In this document: piece after piece, positions 35,931-46,199 of the stretch
Layout of the letters: every line of letters starts with the position of its first letter
How positions within the stretch are numbered: position 1 is the stretch's first letter
NCBI GenBank assembly: GCA_900469345.1
Contig: UBWZ01000002.1
Span: 611,579-675,578 of the forward strand
Length of the DNA: 64,000 bases
Reading direction: 5' to 3'
Source of the DNA: Hyphomicrobiales bacterium
Lineage (GTDB): Bacteria > Pseudomonadota > Alphaproteobacteria > Rhizobiales > Rhizobiaceae
Translations under genes and position numbers: made by a program
The notes under the pieces: generated by a model
Database searches by the model: none
What the model was told of the DNA's origin: nothing
The model's input: the letters and a program-made list of their open reading frames with translations, nothing else

Positions 35931-36872
35931 ATGGTCTTCTTCCCTCACCGCCACCTCCTCGGCATCAAGGGTCTCACCGAACAGGATATCACCTATCTTC
36001 TGGACAAGGCCGACGAGGCCGTGAAGATATCAAGGCAGCGGGAAAAGAAGACGTCCACGCTGCGGGGCCTGACCCAGATCAACCTCTTCTTCGAGGCATC
36101 CACCCGCACCCAGGCCTCCTTCGAGCTCGCCGGCAAGCGGCTGGGCGCCGACGTCATGAATATGTCGGTCGGCAATTCCTCCGTGAAGAAGGGCGAGACC
36201 CTGATCGACACGGCGATGACGCTCAATGCCATGCGCCCGGACGTGCTGGTGCTGCGCCATTCATCCGCGGGCGCTGCAGCCCTCCTCGCCCAGAAGGTAG
36301 CCTGCTCGGTCATCAACGCCGGCGACGGGCAGCACGAGCATCCCACCCAGGCCCTGCTCGACGCGCTCACCATCCGCCGCGCCAAGGGCAAGCTGTCGCG
36401 CATCATCGTCGCGATCTGTGGCGACGTCCTCCATTCCCGCGTCGCCCGCTCCAACATCCTTCTACTCAACGCCATGGGCGCCCGCGTCCGCGTCGTGGCG
36501 CCCTCGACGCTGCTGCCCTCCGGCATCCGGGATATGAGCGTCGAAGTCTTCCACTCCATGGAAGAAGGGCTGAAGGACGCCGATGTGGTGATGATGCTGC
36601 GCCTGCAGCGCGAGCGCATGGCGGGTGCCTTCGTCCCGTCGGTGCGCGAATACTTCCATTTCTACGGGCTCGATGCGGAAAAGCTCAAGGTCGCGAAGCA
36701 AGATGCGCTGGTCATGCATCCTGGACCCATGAACCGCGGCGTCGAAATTGCCTCGGAAGTGGCGGACGGGCCGCAGAGCGTCATCGAGGAACAGGTGGAA
36801 ATGGGCGTGGCAGTCCGCATGGCGGTCATGGAAACGCTTCTGGTCTCGCAGAACCAGGGAGAACGCGCATGA
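35931..36872 (+). CDS. pyrB: Aspartate carbamoyltransferase catalytic subunit
   Basis: 313 residues. Condenses carbamoyl phosphate with aspartate in pyrimidine synthesis. [23 protein letters not shown] holds the carbamoyl-phosphate loop (STRT); [26 protein letters not shown] and MLRLQRERM supply other active-site residues. I start at the ATG at 35931 ([12 protein letters not shown]), the family start, rather than the upstream frame extension. Its TGA overlaps the pyrC' ATG (ATGA), so the two proteins are made together and probably form a complex. No pyrI is present. Confidence 0.96.
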   Translation: MVFFPHRHLLGIKGLTEQDITYLLDKADEAVKISRQREKKTSTLRGLTQINLFFEASTRTQASFELAGKRLGADVMNMSVGNSSVKKGETLIDTAMTLNAMRPDVLVLRHSSAGAAALLAQKVACSVINAGDGQHEHPTQALLDALTIRRAKGKLSRIIVAICGDVLHSRVARSNILLLNAMGARVRVVAPSTLLPSGIRDMSVEVFHSMEEGLKDADVVMMLRLQRERMAGAFVPSVREYFHFYGLDAEKLKVAKQDALVMHPGPMNRGVEIASEVADGPQSVIEEQVEMGVAVRMAVMETLLVSQNQGERA

Positions 36873-38185
36873 GCCCGGCGACCATCAACCCCGCTCTGCC
36901 GACGGCGACAGTCTTCACGAACCTGCGGATCGTCGACCCTTCCCGGCGGCTCGACGAGACCGGCACGATCATCGTCGGCAGCGACGGCCGCATCCTGGCG
37001 TCCGGCAACGACGCCCAGAACCAGGGGATACCGGAAGGCGCGACGGTCCGCGATTGCCGCGGCCTTGTGGCAGCGCCCGGCCTCGTCGACGCCCGCGTCT
37101 ATGTCGGCGAACCCGGGGCCGAACACACCGAAACGATCGAATCCGCCAGCCGCGCGGCCGCCGCCGGCGGCATCACCTCTTTCATCATGATGCCGGACAC
37201 GGCGCCCGTTCTCGATGATATCGCACTCGTCGAATTCGTGCAGAAGACCGCCCGCGACAAGGCGGTGGTCAACGTGCATCCGGCCGCAGCCCTGACCCGC
37301 GGCCTGGCCGGCCTGGAGATGACCGAGATCGGTCTGCTCCAGCAGTCCGGTGCCGTCGCCTTCACCAATGGCCGCCATGGCCTGTCCGACTCGCTGCTGC
37401 TGCGCCGCGCCATGACCTATGCGCGCGAATTCGATGCGGTCGTGTCGCTGGAGCTGCGCGAGAAATACCTTGGCGACGGCGTGATGAACGAGGGGCTGTT
37501 TGCGAGCTGGCTTGGTCTCTCCGGCGTTCCGAAGGAGGCCGAGATCATCCCGCTTGAGCGCGATCTGCGCATTGCCGGCCTGACCCGTGCCAAATACCAT
37601 GCCGCCAAGATTTCCGTGGCCGAATCCGCCGAAGCGGTGAAACTGGCGCGCGACCGCGGCGTCAATGCCACCTGCGGCGTCTCGATCAACCACCTGTCGC
37701 TCAACGAGAACGACATCGGCGAATACCGCACCTTCTTCAAGCTCTCCCCGCCGCTGCGCTCCGAAGACGACCGGATCGCCATGGCCGACGCCGTGGCCGA
37801 CGGCACGATCGACATCATCGTCTCCTCGCACGATCCGCAGGATGTCGATACCAAGCGGCTTCCCTTCGGTGACGCCGAGGACGGCGCGATCGGGCTTGAA
37901 ACCATGCTCGCGGCAGCCCTCCGGCTGCATCACGCCGGGCGCGTGCCGCTGATGCGGCTGATCGACGCCATGTCGACCCGTCCGGCGCAGATCTTCGGGC
38001 TCGATGCCGGAACGCTGAAGCCCGGTGCCAAGGCCGATATCACGCTGATCGATCTCGATGAGCCTTGGATCGTCGCCAAGGATATGCTTCTCTCCCGTTC
38101 GAAGAACACGCCGTTCGAGGATGCGCGATTCTCCGGCCGAGCGGTTGCGACCTATGTCGGCGGCCGCTGCGTCTATTCGCTTTGA
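36869..38185 (+). CDS. PyrC' - dihydroorotase-like protein lacking catalytic metal ligands
   Basis: A 438-residue amidohydrolase-fold protein. The metal motif H-x-H of active enzymes (DxHxHxREPG) reads [10 protein letters not shown] here, with Arg76 and Tyr78 in place of both His. The usual ATDHAPH reads SSHDPQD (residues 319-325), and the second metal-histidine region reads YHAAKIS. It is therefore almost surely inactive, like the PyrC' proteins of pseudomonads that stabilise the partner carbamoyltransferase (known for that family). The translational coupling with pyrB supports a structural role here. A true dihydroorotase should be elsewhere in the genome. Confidence 0.9.
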   Translation: MSPATINPALPTATVFTNLRIVDPSRRLDETGTIIVGSDGRILASGNDAQNQGIPEGATVRDCRGLVAAPGLVDARVYVGEPGAEHTETIESASRAAAAGGITSFIMMPDTAPVLDDIALVEFVQKTARDKAVVNVHPAAALTRGLAGLEMTEIGLLQQSGAVAFTNGRHGLSDSLLLRRAMTYAREFDAVVSLELREKYLGDGVMNEGLFASWLGLSGVPKEAEIIPLERDLRIAGLTRAKYHAAKISVAESAEAVKLARDRGVNATCGVSINHLSLNENDIGEYRTFFKLSPPLRSEDDRIAMADAVADGTIDIIVSSHDPQDVDTKRLPFGDAEDGAIGLETMLAAALRLHHAGRVPLMRLIDAMSTRPAQIFGLDAGTLKPGAKADITLIDLDEPWIVAKDMLLSRSKNTPFEDARFSGRAVATYVGGRCVYSL

Positions 38186-38195
38186 GGGGGTTGAA

Positions 38196-38813
38196 GTGAA
38201 TGCACTGATGGACTGGCAGATCACCCTGCCGATGGCGATCGCCGCGCTCGTTTTCGGCTATGTGCTGGGCTCCATTCCCTTCGGCCTGCTGCTCACCCGG
38301 GCTGCGGGCCTCGGTGACATTCGCGCGATCGGCTCCGGCAACATCGGCGCCACCAATGTCTTGCGTACCGGCAACAAGAAGTTGGCGGCCGCGACCCTGC
38401 TGCTCGACGCGCTGAAGGCAACCGTCGCGGCACTGGTCGGCTGGTATGTGCTGGGTCCGGAAGCCGGTCTTCTGGCGGGCTTTGCCGCCTTCTTGGGCCA
38501 TCTCTTTCCCGTCTGGCTCGGCTTCAAGGGTGGCAAGGGCGTCGCGACCTATATCGGCACGCTGCTCGGCGTCGCGCCGTGGATGGTGCTCGTCTTTGCC
38601 GCCGTGTGGCTGTCGACCGCCAAGCTCAGCAAATACTCTTCGCTGTCGGCCCTTTTGGCGACGCTCGTGATCCCCGTCGTGCTCTGGTTCCTCGACGAAC
38701 CCAAGACTGCCGCAGTGATGGCGCTCATGACTGTCATTTCCTGGGCCAAGCACAGGGCCAATATCGAACGGCTGATCGCCGGAACGGAAAGCAGGATCGG
38801 GCAGAAGGGCTGA
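38196..38813 (+). CDS. plsY: Acyl-phosphate glycerol-3-phosphate acyltransferase
   Basis: A 205-residue polytopic membrane enzyme that makes lysophosphatidate from acyl phosphate and glycerol-3-phosphate, the first step of phospholipid synthesis. The three conserved loops are visible: [23 protein letters not shown] and [18 protein letters not shown] (glycine-rich motif 3). The GTG at 38196 has GAGGGGG 5 nt upstream; the ATG at 38208 would be too far from it. It begins 10 bp after the pyrC' stop. Confidence 0.93.
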   Translation: MNALMDWQITLPMAIAALVFGYVLGSIPFGLLLTRAAGLGDIRAIGSGNIGATNVLRTGNKKLAAATLLLDALKATVAALVGWYVLGPEAGLLAGFAAFLGHLFPVWLGFKGGKGVATYIGTLLGVAPWMVLVFAAVWLSTAKLSKYSSLSALLATLVIPVVLWFLDEPKTAAVMALMTVISWAKHRANIERLIAGTESRIGQKG

Positions 38814-38818
38814 GATAC

Positions 38819-39964
38819 ATGCCGGACGGAAGCGCAAGACAAAAAGGGATTGCGCTGACGGATCGGCAGAGGATCGCCTGGCTGCGTCTGATCCGCTCCG
38901 ACAACGTCGGCCCGGCCACCTTCCGCGACCTCATCAACCACTGCGGCTCGGCCGAGAACGCACTCGCCATGCTTCCGGAACTGTCGGTCCGCGGCGGCGC
39001 GACCCGGGCCATCCGCGTCGCAAGCGTCGCAGACGCTGAACGTGAACTGGAAATCGCCCATCGCCAGGGCGCCCGCTTCCTCGGCATCGGCGAGCCCGAT
39101 TATCCGCCGGCCCTGCGCCAGATCGACGGCGCGCCACCGCTGCTCGCGGTCAAGGGGGACCTGGCAGCCGCCACCCGCCCCTCGTTCGGCATCGTCGGCT
39201 CCCGCAATGCCTCCATCTCGGGCGTCAAGTTCGCCGCCATGATTGCCCGCGACGGCGGCCGCGCCGGTTACACGATCACCTCGGGCCTGGCGCGCGGGAT
39301 CGATACGGCCGCGCATCGCGCAAGCCTTGAGACCGGTACGATCGCTGTTCTGGCAGGCGGGCTCGACCAGCCCTATCCGCCGGAAAACGGGGCGCTTCTC
39401 GAGGAAATCACGGACGGCGCCGGCCTCGGCGTCAGCGAAATGCCGTTCGGCTGGGAGCCCCGCGCCCGTGATTTCCCGCGCCGCAACCGGTTGATCGCCG
39501 GCATTTCCCTCGGCGTTGTGGTGGTCGAAGCCGCCGAACGGTCCGGCTCGCTGATCACCGCCCGCATGGCCAGCGATTTCGGCCGCCTCGTGTTTGCCGT
39601 GCCCGGGTCTCCGCTCGATCCTCGCTGCCATGGCACCAACGGCCTCCTGAAGCAGGGGGCGATCGTCACCACCGGTTCTCAGGACGTTCTGGACGGCCTG
39701 GCGCCGCTGTCGCAGCTCGATCTCTTCGACGGACCGATGGTCGAGGAACCCGCGCGACTCGGCTCGGACATCCTCCCGCCGGACGAGGACGACCGTGGCA
39801 TCGTGATCTCCGCTCTTGGCCCGACACCGGTCGAAGTCGACGACATCATCCGCCATACGGGCCTTGCCGCATCGGCTGTCTATCTTGTCTTGCTGGAGCT
39901 GGATCTGGCGGGAAGGCTACACCGTCATGTCGGCGGGCTAGTGTCGATCGCGATGGACAACTGA
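38819..39964 (+). CDS. dprA: DNA-processing protein DprA
   Basis: A 381-residue single-strand DNA-binding protein that loads RecA on incoming DNA in transformation. The N-terminal SAM-like domain (DRQRIAWLRLIRSDNVGPATFRDLINH) precedes the Rossmann DprA core with FGIVGSRNAS, SGLARGIDTAAHRASLETGTIAVLAGGLDQPYPPEN, RRNRLIAGISLGVVVVEA and PGSPLDPRCHGTNGLLKQGA. A C-terminal winged helix (TPVEVDDIIRHTGLAASAVYLVLLELDLAGRL) follows. ATG 5 bp after plsY. Its 3' end overlaps the next, convergent gene by 27 bp. Confidence 0.95.
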   Translation: MPDGSARQKGIALTDRQRIAWLRLIRSDNVGPATFRDLINHCGSAENALAMLPELSVRGGATRAIRVASVADAERELEIAHRQGARFLGIGEPDYPPALRQIDGAPPLLAVKGDLAAATRPSFGIVGSRNASISGVKFAAMIARDGGRAGYTITSGLARGIDTAAHRASLETGTIAVLAGGLDQPYPPENGALLEEITDGAGLGVSEMPFGWEPRARDFPRRNRLIAGISLGVVVVEAAERSGSLITARMASDFGRLVFAVPGSPLDPRCHGTNGLLKQGAIVTTGSQDVLDGLAPLSQLDLFDGPMVEEPARLGSDILPPDEDDRGIVISALGPTPVEVDDIIRHTGLAASAVYLVLLELDLAGRLHRHVGGLVSIAMDN

Positions 39965-40150
39965 GCGCGGTCGCAGCCCGGACTGCACGTCTCCCGCCTC
40001 AACATAGGCCATCTCGATAAGGTAACACAGCATGTCCGCCCCCTCGCCGCGAGCAACCTGCCGCAGCTCTCCCAGCATTTGCCGAATGTATGAAATGCTT
40101 TCTTGGGGACTGTCTTCGCGCCTGCTTTTGGCCTGGTTCAAGTTCACCAT
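39938..40150 (-). CDS. Conserved small rhizobial protein
   Basis: 70 residues, basic and helical, no membrane segment. It contains SPQESISYIRQMLGELRQVARGEGADMLCYLIEMAYVEAGDV, a conserved-looking helical stretch. AGGA lies 8 nt before the ATG at 40150, which I prefer over the longer frame to 40243. I recall near-identical proteins beside dprA/topA in other rhizobia, but no function. It overlaps the 3' end of dprA in antisense. Confidence 0.75.
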   Translation of the reverse strand: MVNLNQAKSRREDSPQESISYIRQMLGELRQVARGEGADMLCYLIEMAYVEAGDVQSGLRPRSVVHRDRH

Positions 40151-40394
40151 GAGACGTTCCTGTAAAGAGATGATAAAAGTCAAATTTATTTCACTTTTTG
40201 CCCGTGAAAAGGACGATATCCTATTTGTTGACGATTGCAACATATCGACTTAACACTTCAGGTTGCGGCTCGTTGTAGCCGTTAATTTGATTTGGGCACT
40301 TGACCGCGGGCCAAACGGCCTCCATGTCGGGAGGTCAAGATTTCTGCTCCAGTCGCCGTACTTGAGGGCACGCCTCTATCTCCAGAGAAGCAAT

Positions 40395-43103
40395 ATGAAT
40401 GTTGTCGTTGTAGAATCTCCAGCCAAAGCCAAGACGATCAATAAGTATCTTGGCCCGGGCTATAAGGTTCTCGCCTCCTTTGGCCACGTGCGTGACCTTC
40501 CTGCGAAGGACGGGTCCGTGCTTCCCGACCAGGACTTCGAGATGCTTTGGGAGGTCGATAGCGCATCCCAGAAGCGCATGAAGGAAATTGCCGACGCCGT
40601 CAAAAGCTCCGACGGCCTGTTTCTCGCGACCGACCCGGATCGCGAAGGGGAAGCCATTTCCTGGCATGTCCTCGACCTTCTCCAGAAGAAGCGGGTGATC
40701 GGCCAGAAGCCGGTGAAGCGCGTCGTCTTCAACGCCATCACCAAGAAGGCCGTGCTCGACGCGATGGCCAACCCGCGCGATATCGACGTGCCGCTGGTCG
40801 ACGCCTATCTGGCTCGCCGCGCCCTCGACTATCTGGTCGGCTTCAACCTGTCGCCGGTCCTGTGGCGCAAGCTGCCGGGTGCACGGTCCGCCGGCCGCGT
40901 CCAGTCGGTCGCCCTGCGTCTGGTCTGCGACCGTGAAAACGAAATCGAACGCTTCGTTTCGGAAGAATACTGGAACCTGTCGGCCCTTCTGCGCACGCCC
41001 CGTGGCGACGAGTTCGAGGCACGCCTCGTGTCCGCCGATGGCAAGCGCCTGCAGAACCGCGGCATCAAGACCGGTGACGATGCGCACCGCCTGAAGGCCT
41101 TGCTGGACGGGGCCGCCTACAAGGTGGACACGGTCGAGGCAAAGCCGGTCAAGCGCAATCCGGGCCCGCCCTTCACCACCTCGACGCTGCAGCAGGCCGC
41201 CTCTTCAAACCTCGGCTTCAATGCCTCGCGCACCATGCAGGTCGCGCAGCGGCTTTACGAAGGCGTCGATATCGGCGGAGAGACGGTCGGTCTCATCACC
41301 TACATGCGAACCGACGGCGTGCAGATGGCGCCGGAAGCGGTGGAGGCAGCGCGAAGCGCCATCCTCGACCAGTTCGGCGGCCGCTACCTGCCTGAAAAGC
41401 CACGCTTCTATTCTACCAAGGCGAAGAACGCCCAGGAAGCGCACGAGGCCATTCGCCCGACCGACTTCACCCGCACGCCCGACCAGGTCCGCCAGTATGT
41501 GGACGCCGATCAGGCGCGTCTTTACGAACTGGTGTGGAAACGCGGCATCGCCAGCCAGATGGCGTCGGCCGAAATGGAACGCACGACCGTCGAGATCATC
41601 GCCGACAACGGCGGCGAAAAGGCCGGGCTGCGCGCCGTCGGCACGGTCGTCCGCTTCGATGGCTTCCTCGGCGCCTACGTCGACAGCCGCGAAGACGCCG
41701 ACAAGTCGGACGGGGATGACGACGACGGCCGTCTGCCGCCGATCAACGCCCGCGAGACCCTGGACAAGCGCAAGGTGGATGCGAGCCAGCATTTCACCGA
41801 CCCGCCGCCGCGCTATTCGGAAGCCTCGCTGATCAAGAAGATGGAAGAACTGGGCATCGGCCGGCCATCCACCTATGCGGCGACGCTGAAGACGCTGAGC
41901 GACCGTGAATACGTGACCATGGACAAGCGCAAGCTGATCCCGCAGGCCAAGGGTCGGCTGGTCACCGCCTTCCTGGAAAGCTTCTTCACACGGTATGTCG
42001 AATACGATTTCACGGCGGATCTCGAGGAAAAGCTCGACAAGATTTCCGCCGGCGAACTCGACTGGAAGCAGGTGCTTCGAGATTTCTGGAAGGATTTCTT
42101 CGCCCAGATCGAGGACACCAAGGAACTGCGCGTCACCAACGTGCTCGATGCCCTGAACGAAGCGCTTGCGCCGCTCGTCTTCCCCAAGCGGGAAGACGGC
42201 AGCGATCCGCGCATCTGCCAGGTCTGCGGCACCGGCAATCTGTCGCTGAAGCTCGGCAAATACGGTGCCTTTGTCGGCTGCTCCAATTATCCCGAATGCA
42301 ACTTCACCCGCCAGCTCTCGAGCGAAGGCGGCGCCGAGGCCGACGCTTCGGGCCTGACAGAACCGAAGGCGCTTGGCAACGACCCGCACACTGGCGAGCC
42401 GATCACCCTGCGCTCGGGCCGGTTCGGCCCCTACGTCCAGCGCGGCGACGGCAAGGAAGCGAAGCGTTCGTCCCTGCCGAAAGGCTGGAACCCGGCAGAT
42501 ATCGACTATGAAAAGGGTCTGGCGCTGATCGGCCTTCCGCGCGACGTGGGCAAGCATCCCGAAAGCGGCAAGATGATCTCCGCCGGGCTCGGGCGCTACG
42601 GGCCCTTCCTTCTGCATGACGGCGGCTACGCAAACCTCGAGACCATCGAGGACGTCTTCTCGATCGGCCTCAACCGGGCGGTGACCGTGATTGCCGAAAA
42701 GCAGAGCAAGGTTGCAGCAGGCGGCGGGCGTACCCGCGGGACCCCGGCGGCTTTGAAGGAGCTCGGCGATCATCCCGACGGCGGCGCAATCACCGTGCGC
42801 GACGGCAAGTACGGCCCTTACGTCAACTGGGCCAAGATCAACGCGACCCTTCCGAAGGGACTGGACCCGCAGTCGGTGACGCTGGAACAGGCAATGGCGT
42901 TCATCATCGAGAAGGGTGGCAAGGCCGCGCCGGCGAAGACCAAGCCGAAGAAGGCAGCGGCCAAGGCCGACGGCGATAGCGCCAAGAGCCCGGCAAAGGC
43001 CAAGGCAAAGCCGAAGGCTGCGGCCAAGACCGCGGCCAAGACTGCCGACAAGAAGACACCGGCCAAGAAGGCTGCTCCGAAGGCGAAGAAGACGGGAACG
43101 TGA
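40395..43103 (+). CDS. topA: DNA topoisomerase I
   Basis: A 902-residue type IA topoisomerase that relaxes negative supercoils. TOPRIM starts at residue 1 (MNVVVVESPAKAKTINKYLG), with LATDPDREGEAISWHV as the acidic triad region. The active-site Tyr303 is in GLITYMRTDGVQ. One four-cysteine zinc ribbon is visible (CQVCGTGNLSLKLGKYGAFVGCSNYPEC), then topoisomerase C-terminal repeats (GRFGPYVQ, GRYGPFLL, GKYGPYV) and a Lys/Ala/Pro-rich tail from about residue 840, probably for DNA binding. I start at 40395; codons upstream to 40263 show no similarity. Confidence 0.97.
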   Translation: MNVVVVESPAKAKTINKYLGPGYKVLASFGHVRDLPAKDGSVLPDQDFEMLWEVDSASQKRMKEIADAVKSSDGLFLATDPDREGEAISWHVLDLLQKKRVIGQKPVKRVVFNAITKKAVLDAMANPRDIDVPLVDAYLARRALDYLVGFNLSPVLWRKLPGARSAGRVQSVALRLVCDRENEIERFVSEEYWNLSALLRTPRGDEFEARLVSADGKRLQNRGIKTGDDAHRLKALLDGAAYKVDTVEAKPVKRNPGPPFTTSTLQQAASSNLGFNASRTMQVAQRLYEGVDIGGETVGLITYMRTDGVQMAPEAVEAARSAILDQFGGRYLPEKPRFYSTKAKNAQEAHEAIRPTDFTRTPDQVRQYVDADQARLYELVWKRGIASQMASAEMERTTVEIIADNGGEKAGLRAVGTVVRFDGFLGAYVDSREDADKSDGDDDDGRLPPINARETLDKRKVDASQHFTDPPPRYSEASLIKKMEELGIGRPSTYAATLKTLSDREYVTMDKRKLIPQAKGRLVTAFLESFFTRYVEYDFTADLEEKLDKISAGELDWKQVLRDFWKDFFAQIEDTKELRVTNVLDALNEALAPLVFPKREDGSDPRICQVCGTGNLSLKLGKYGAFVGCSNYPECNFTRQLSSEGGAEADASGLTEPKALGNDPHTGEPITLRSGRFGPYVQRGDGKEAKRSSLPKGWNPADIDYEKGLALIGLPRDVGKHPESGKMISAGLGRYGPFLLHDGGYANLETIEDVFSIGLNRAVTVIAEKQSKVAAGGGRTRGTPAALKELGDHPDGGAITVRDGKYGPYVNWAKINATLPKGLDPQSVTLEQAMAFIIEKGGKAAPAKTKPKKAAAKADGDSAKSPAKAKAKPKAAAKTAAKTADKKTPAKKAAPKAKKTGT

Positions 43104-45451
43104 GCGAAACGCACGACAGATCCAATCGTCAGCAGAAGCGCGCCGAACGTGGCGGCAGGCAGCAGACGGACAAGCTCCCAATCATCCAGGGGGCCGTCCC
43201 GCCTCGCGAAACCCTGCTCGACTTCATCGCAGCCAATCCGGACAAGGGGTCCAAGCGCGAGATCGCCAAGGCCTTCGGCCTGAAGGGCGAGACGCGTGTC
43301 GAGCTCAAGGATTTGTTGCGCAGTCTGGAGGACGAAGGGCTGTTGACGAAGAACCGCAAGGCGCTCGTCCGTCCGGGCGCCCTGCCCCCCGTCACCGTGC
43401 TCGACATCACCACCCGCGACAAGGACGGCGAGCTGATCGGCCGCCCTGCGGAATGGCCAGAGGATCTTGGGGCGGCACCGGCCGTCCTCATCCGCCAGTC
43501 ATCCGACAGCCGTGGCAAGGGCAAGGCGCCCGCCGCCGGCCTCAACGATCGCATCCTTGCCAAGATCTTCCCCAACAAGGATCGGTCCGGCCCCGCCTAC
43601 ACGGCGCGCGTCATCAAGGTCATCGACAAGAGGCGTGGCGCATCGCTGGGCGTCGTCCAGAAGCTTGCCGACGGCGAGGTGCGCCTGATGCCGGTCGAGC
43701 GCCGCGGCGAGGAAATGGTCATCGAACCCGCCGATATGGGCGAGGCCAAGATCGGCGACCTCGTCGAGGCCGAGACCGTCCGCTCCGGACGCTATGGCCT
43801 TCAGCGGGCGCGGGTCCTGACGGTGGTCGGCTCCGTCGCCTCGGAAAAGGCGATCTCGATGATCGCCATCTATTCCCATGGCATTCCGCACATCTTTCCG
43901 AAGGATGTCATGGACGACGCCGACGCCGCCCGTCCGGCGACGATGGCCCACCGGGAAGACTGGCGCCGCGTGCCGCTCGTCACCATCGACCCGGCCGATG
44001 CCAAGGATCACGACGACGCCGTCTTTGCGGAGCCCGACACCTCGCCCGACAATCCCGACGGCGTGATCGTCACGGTGGCGATTGCCGATGTGGCGCTCTA
44101 TGTCCGCACCGGCTCCGCGCTCGACCGCGAGGCGCTGAAGCGCGGCAACTCGGTCTATTTCCCGGACCGGGTCGTGCCCATGCTGCCCGAGCGGATCTCC
44201 AACGATCTGTGCTCCCTGCGCGAGGGCGAGGACCGGCCGGCGCTGGCCGTGCGGATGGTCTTCTCGAAGGAAGGGCGAAAGGCCAGCCACACCTTCCACC
44301 GGGTGATGATGAAGAGCGCGGCCAAGCTGTCCTACCAGCAGGCCCAGGCGGCCATCGACGGCAAGCCCGACGACAAGACCGGACCGCTCCTCGATCCCGT
44401 CCTGAAGCCGCTATGGCACGCCTATGCCACGCTGAAGCGCGGTCGGGAGCGACGCCAGCCGCTGGAACTGGACATGCCGGAGCGCAAGATCCTGCTGAAG
44501 CCCGACGGCACCGTCGATCGCGTCTTCGTGCCCGAGCGGCTGGACGCACACAAGCTCATCGAAGAGATGATGATCCAGGCCAATGTCTGCGCCGCCGAAA
44601 CGTTGGAGACGAAACGCCAGCCCCTGGTCTACCGCATCCATGACGCGCCCTCGCTGTCGAAGCAGGAAACGCTGCGGGAGTTCCTGGCGACGCTCGGCAT
44701 TCCCATGGCCAAGGGCGGCCAGGTCCGGGCCAACTCGTTCAACGGCATCCTGTCCAAGGCCGTCGACACGCCGCATCAGGTGATGGTCAACGAAATGGTG
44801 CTGCGTTCCCAGAGCCAGGCCGTCTACAGCCCGGAGAATATCGGGCATTTCGGTCTCAACCTGATGAAATACGCTCACTTCACCTCTCCCATCCGCCGCT
44901 ATGCCGATCTCATCGTGCACCGGGCGCTGGTCCGTTCGCTGGGACTTGGAGATGGCGGCATCACGCCGGACGAGGAGGCCCAGCTCGAGGACATCGCTGC
45001 GGAAATCTCCACCTTCGAACGCCGTGCCATGGCCGCCGAACGCGACACCATCAACCGCCTGATCGCCCACCACCTCGGCGGCCGCATCGGCGAGGAATTC
45101 AACGGACGCGTGTCGGGCGTCACCAAGGCGGGACTATTTGTCTCGCTGCCGACCTATGGCGCCGACGGCTTCATCCCTATATCTACGCTCGGCAACGATT
45201 ATTTCATCTACGACGAGGCGCATCAGGCCCTGTCGGGAGAGAAGAGCGGCCTCGGCTACCAGATCGGCGATACGGTAGACGTCAAACTGGTGGCGGCCGT
45301 GCCGCTCGCCGGCGCCTTGCAGTTCCAGATGCTGAGCGAAGGCAAGAAATTGCCGGCCGGGACCCGCTCCTTCCACAAGGCGGGGCGCCGCGACCGGTCT
45401 GGCCGGGCAAAACCCGGAACGCGACCGCCGCGCAGCGGTCGAGGGAGATAG
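43100..45451 (+). CDS. rnr: Ribonuclease R
   Basis: A 783-residue 3'-5' exoribonuclease that degrades structured RNA. A helix-turn-helix-like and cold-shock N-terminus is followed by the RNB domain: DPADAKDHDDAVFAE holds the catalytic aspartates, YPDRVVPMLPERISNDLCSL-like and MKYAHFTSPIRRYADLIVHR segments follow. A C-terminal S1 domain (GRIGEEFNGRVSGVTKAGLFVSLP) and a basic tail (RRDRSGRAKPGTRPPRSGRGR) complete it. GTG start overlapping the topA stop (GTGA), so the two are coupled. YPDRVV reads FPDRVV here. Confidence 0.96.
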   Translation: MSETHDRSNRQQKRAERGGRQQTDKLPIIQGAVPPRETLLDFIAANPDKGSKREIAKAFGLKGETRVELKDLLRSLEDEGLLTKNRKALVRPGALPPVTVLDITTRDKDGELIGRPAEWPEDLGAAPAVLIRQSSDSRGKGKAPAAGLNDRILAKIFPNKDRSGPAYTARVIKVIDKRRGASLGVVQKLADGEVRLMPVERRGEEMVIEPADMGEAKIGDLVEAETVRSGRYGLQRARVLTVVGSVASEKAISMIAIYSHGIPHIFPKDVMDDADAARPATMAHREDWRRVPLVTIDPADAKDHDDAVFAEPDTSPDNPDGVIVTVAIADVALYVRTGSALDREALKRGNSVYFPDRVVPMLPERISNDLCSLREGEDRPALAVRMVFSKEGRKASHTFHRVMMKSAAKLSYQQAQAAIDGKPDDKTGPLLDPVLKPLWHAYATLKRGRERRQPLELDMPERKILLKPDGTVDRVFVPERLDAHKLIEEMMIQANVCAAETLETKRQPLVYRIHDAPSLSKQETLREFLATLGIPMAKGGQVRANSFNGILSKAVDTPHQVMVNEMVLRSQSQAVYSPENIGHFGLNLMKYAHFTSPIRRYADLIVHRALVRSLGLGDGGITPDEEAQLEDIAAEISTFERRAMAAERDTINRLIAHHLGGRIGEEFNGRVSGVTKAGLFVSLPTYGADGFIPISTLGNDYFIYDEAHQALSGEKSGLGYQIGDTVDVKLVAAVPLAGALQFQMLSEGKKLPAGTRSFHKAGRRDRSGRAKPGTRPPRSGRGR

Positions 45452-45452
45452 A

Positions 45453-45905
45453 ATGCAGCTAGAACGGCAGCAGCCAATCACGTTCGGAGGCGACCAGCAG
45501 GTTGAACGGCCGATCGGACGATCGATCAAGCGAGGCCTCCTCGGCCGCTGTCCCAAATGTGGCGACGGCCGCTTGTTCCGGGCCTTTCTGAAGCCCGTCG
45601 ACGAATGCGCGGTCTGCGGAGAGGATCTCGATCACCAGCGCGCCGACGACCTGCCCGCCTATATCGTCATCGTCATCGTCGGCCACGTGCTGATGACGGG
45701 CTATCTTCTGACCGACATGTTGTTCCCCGCCTCCCCCTGGATTCATCTGGCCATCTGGGCACCGCTTGCGGTGCTTGCGGCCCTGGTGACGATCCAGCCG
45801 ATCAAGGGTGGCGTCATCGGGCTGCAATGGGCCTGCCGGATGCACGGCTTCGGCGGACATGACGACGACACCGTCGATCCGGGACGCGGTGGACCGTCTG
45901 CATGA
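45453..45905 (+). CDS. DUF983 membrane protein
   Basis: 150 residues, starting 1 bp after the rnr stop. N-terminal zinc-ribbon-like CPKC...CAVC (about residues 33-55), then two hydrophobic helices: YIVIVIVGHVLMTGYLLTDMLF and HLAIWAPLAVLAALVTI. GRCPKCGDGRLFRAFLKPVDECAVCGEDL is the DUF983 signature. Function unknown; rhizobia commonly carry it beside rnr, from memory. Confidence 0.88.
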   Translation: MQLERQQPITFGGDQQVERPIGRSIKRGLLGRCPKCGDGRLFRAFLKPVDECAVCGEDLDHQRADDLPAYIVIVIVGHVLMTGYLLTDMLFPASPWIHLAIWAPLAVLAALVTIQPIKGGVIGLQWACRMHGFGGHDDDTVDPGRGGPSA

Positions 45906-46199
45906 CCTTTTGCTTGACCGCGACTTGGCCGTCCGCACCGGACGCGCTCTTGCCGCTGCACGACCGCGTGGATCGTCACGGGCGTGCCTCAGGGACAGTG
46001 GCCACATCACCACGTGGCGAGGCACCGGCGCGCCTGGCGCTTGACAGCCGAGGGCTTTCTGGTCTGAAACTCCCGCGCGCTCCGGCTCGTACGGAGCGGG
46101 ATACGGACACGGCCCTGATTGCCCTGCCCCAAATCTGCGAGCCTACCCGCTCGACCGGCCGTCGACGCGCCATGCGCAGCCGACTGTAAGGATCAATGC
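45906..46199. other. Gap between DUF983 gene and MFS gene, no gene seen
   Basis: 294 bp. Open frames exist because the region is GC-rich, but none has a Shine-Dalgarno or recognisable protein sequence. TAAGGA at about 46187-46192 is the ribosome site of the following gene. Confidence 0.45.

Noticed and set aside
45808..46189. Short frames between the DUF983 and MFS genes, possibly a decayed NUDIX gene
   Set aside because: No NUDIX box or other motif could be found in any frame.
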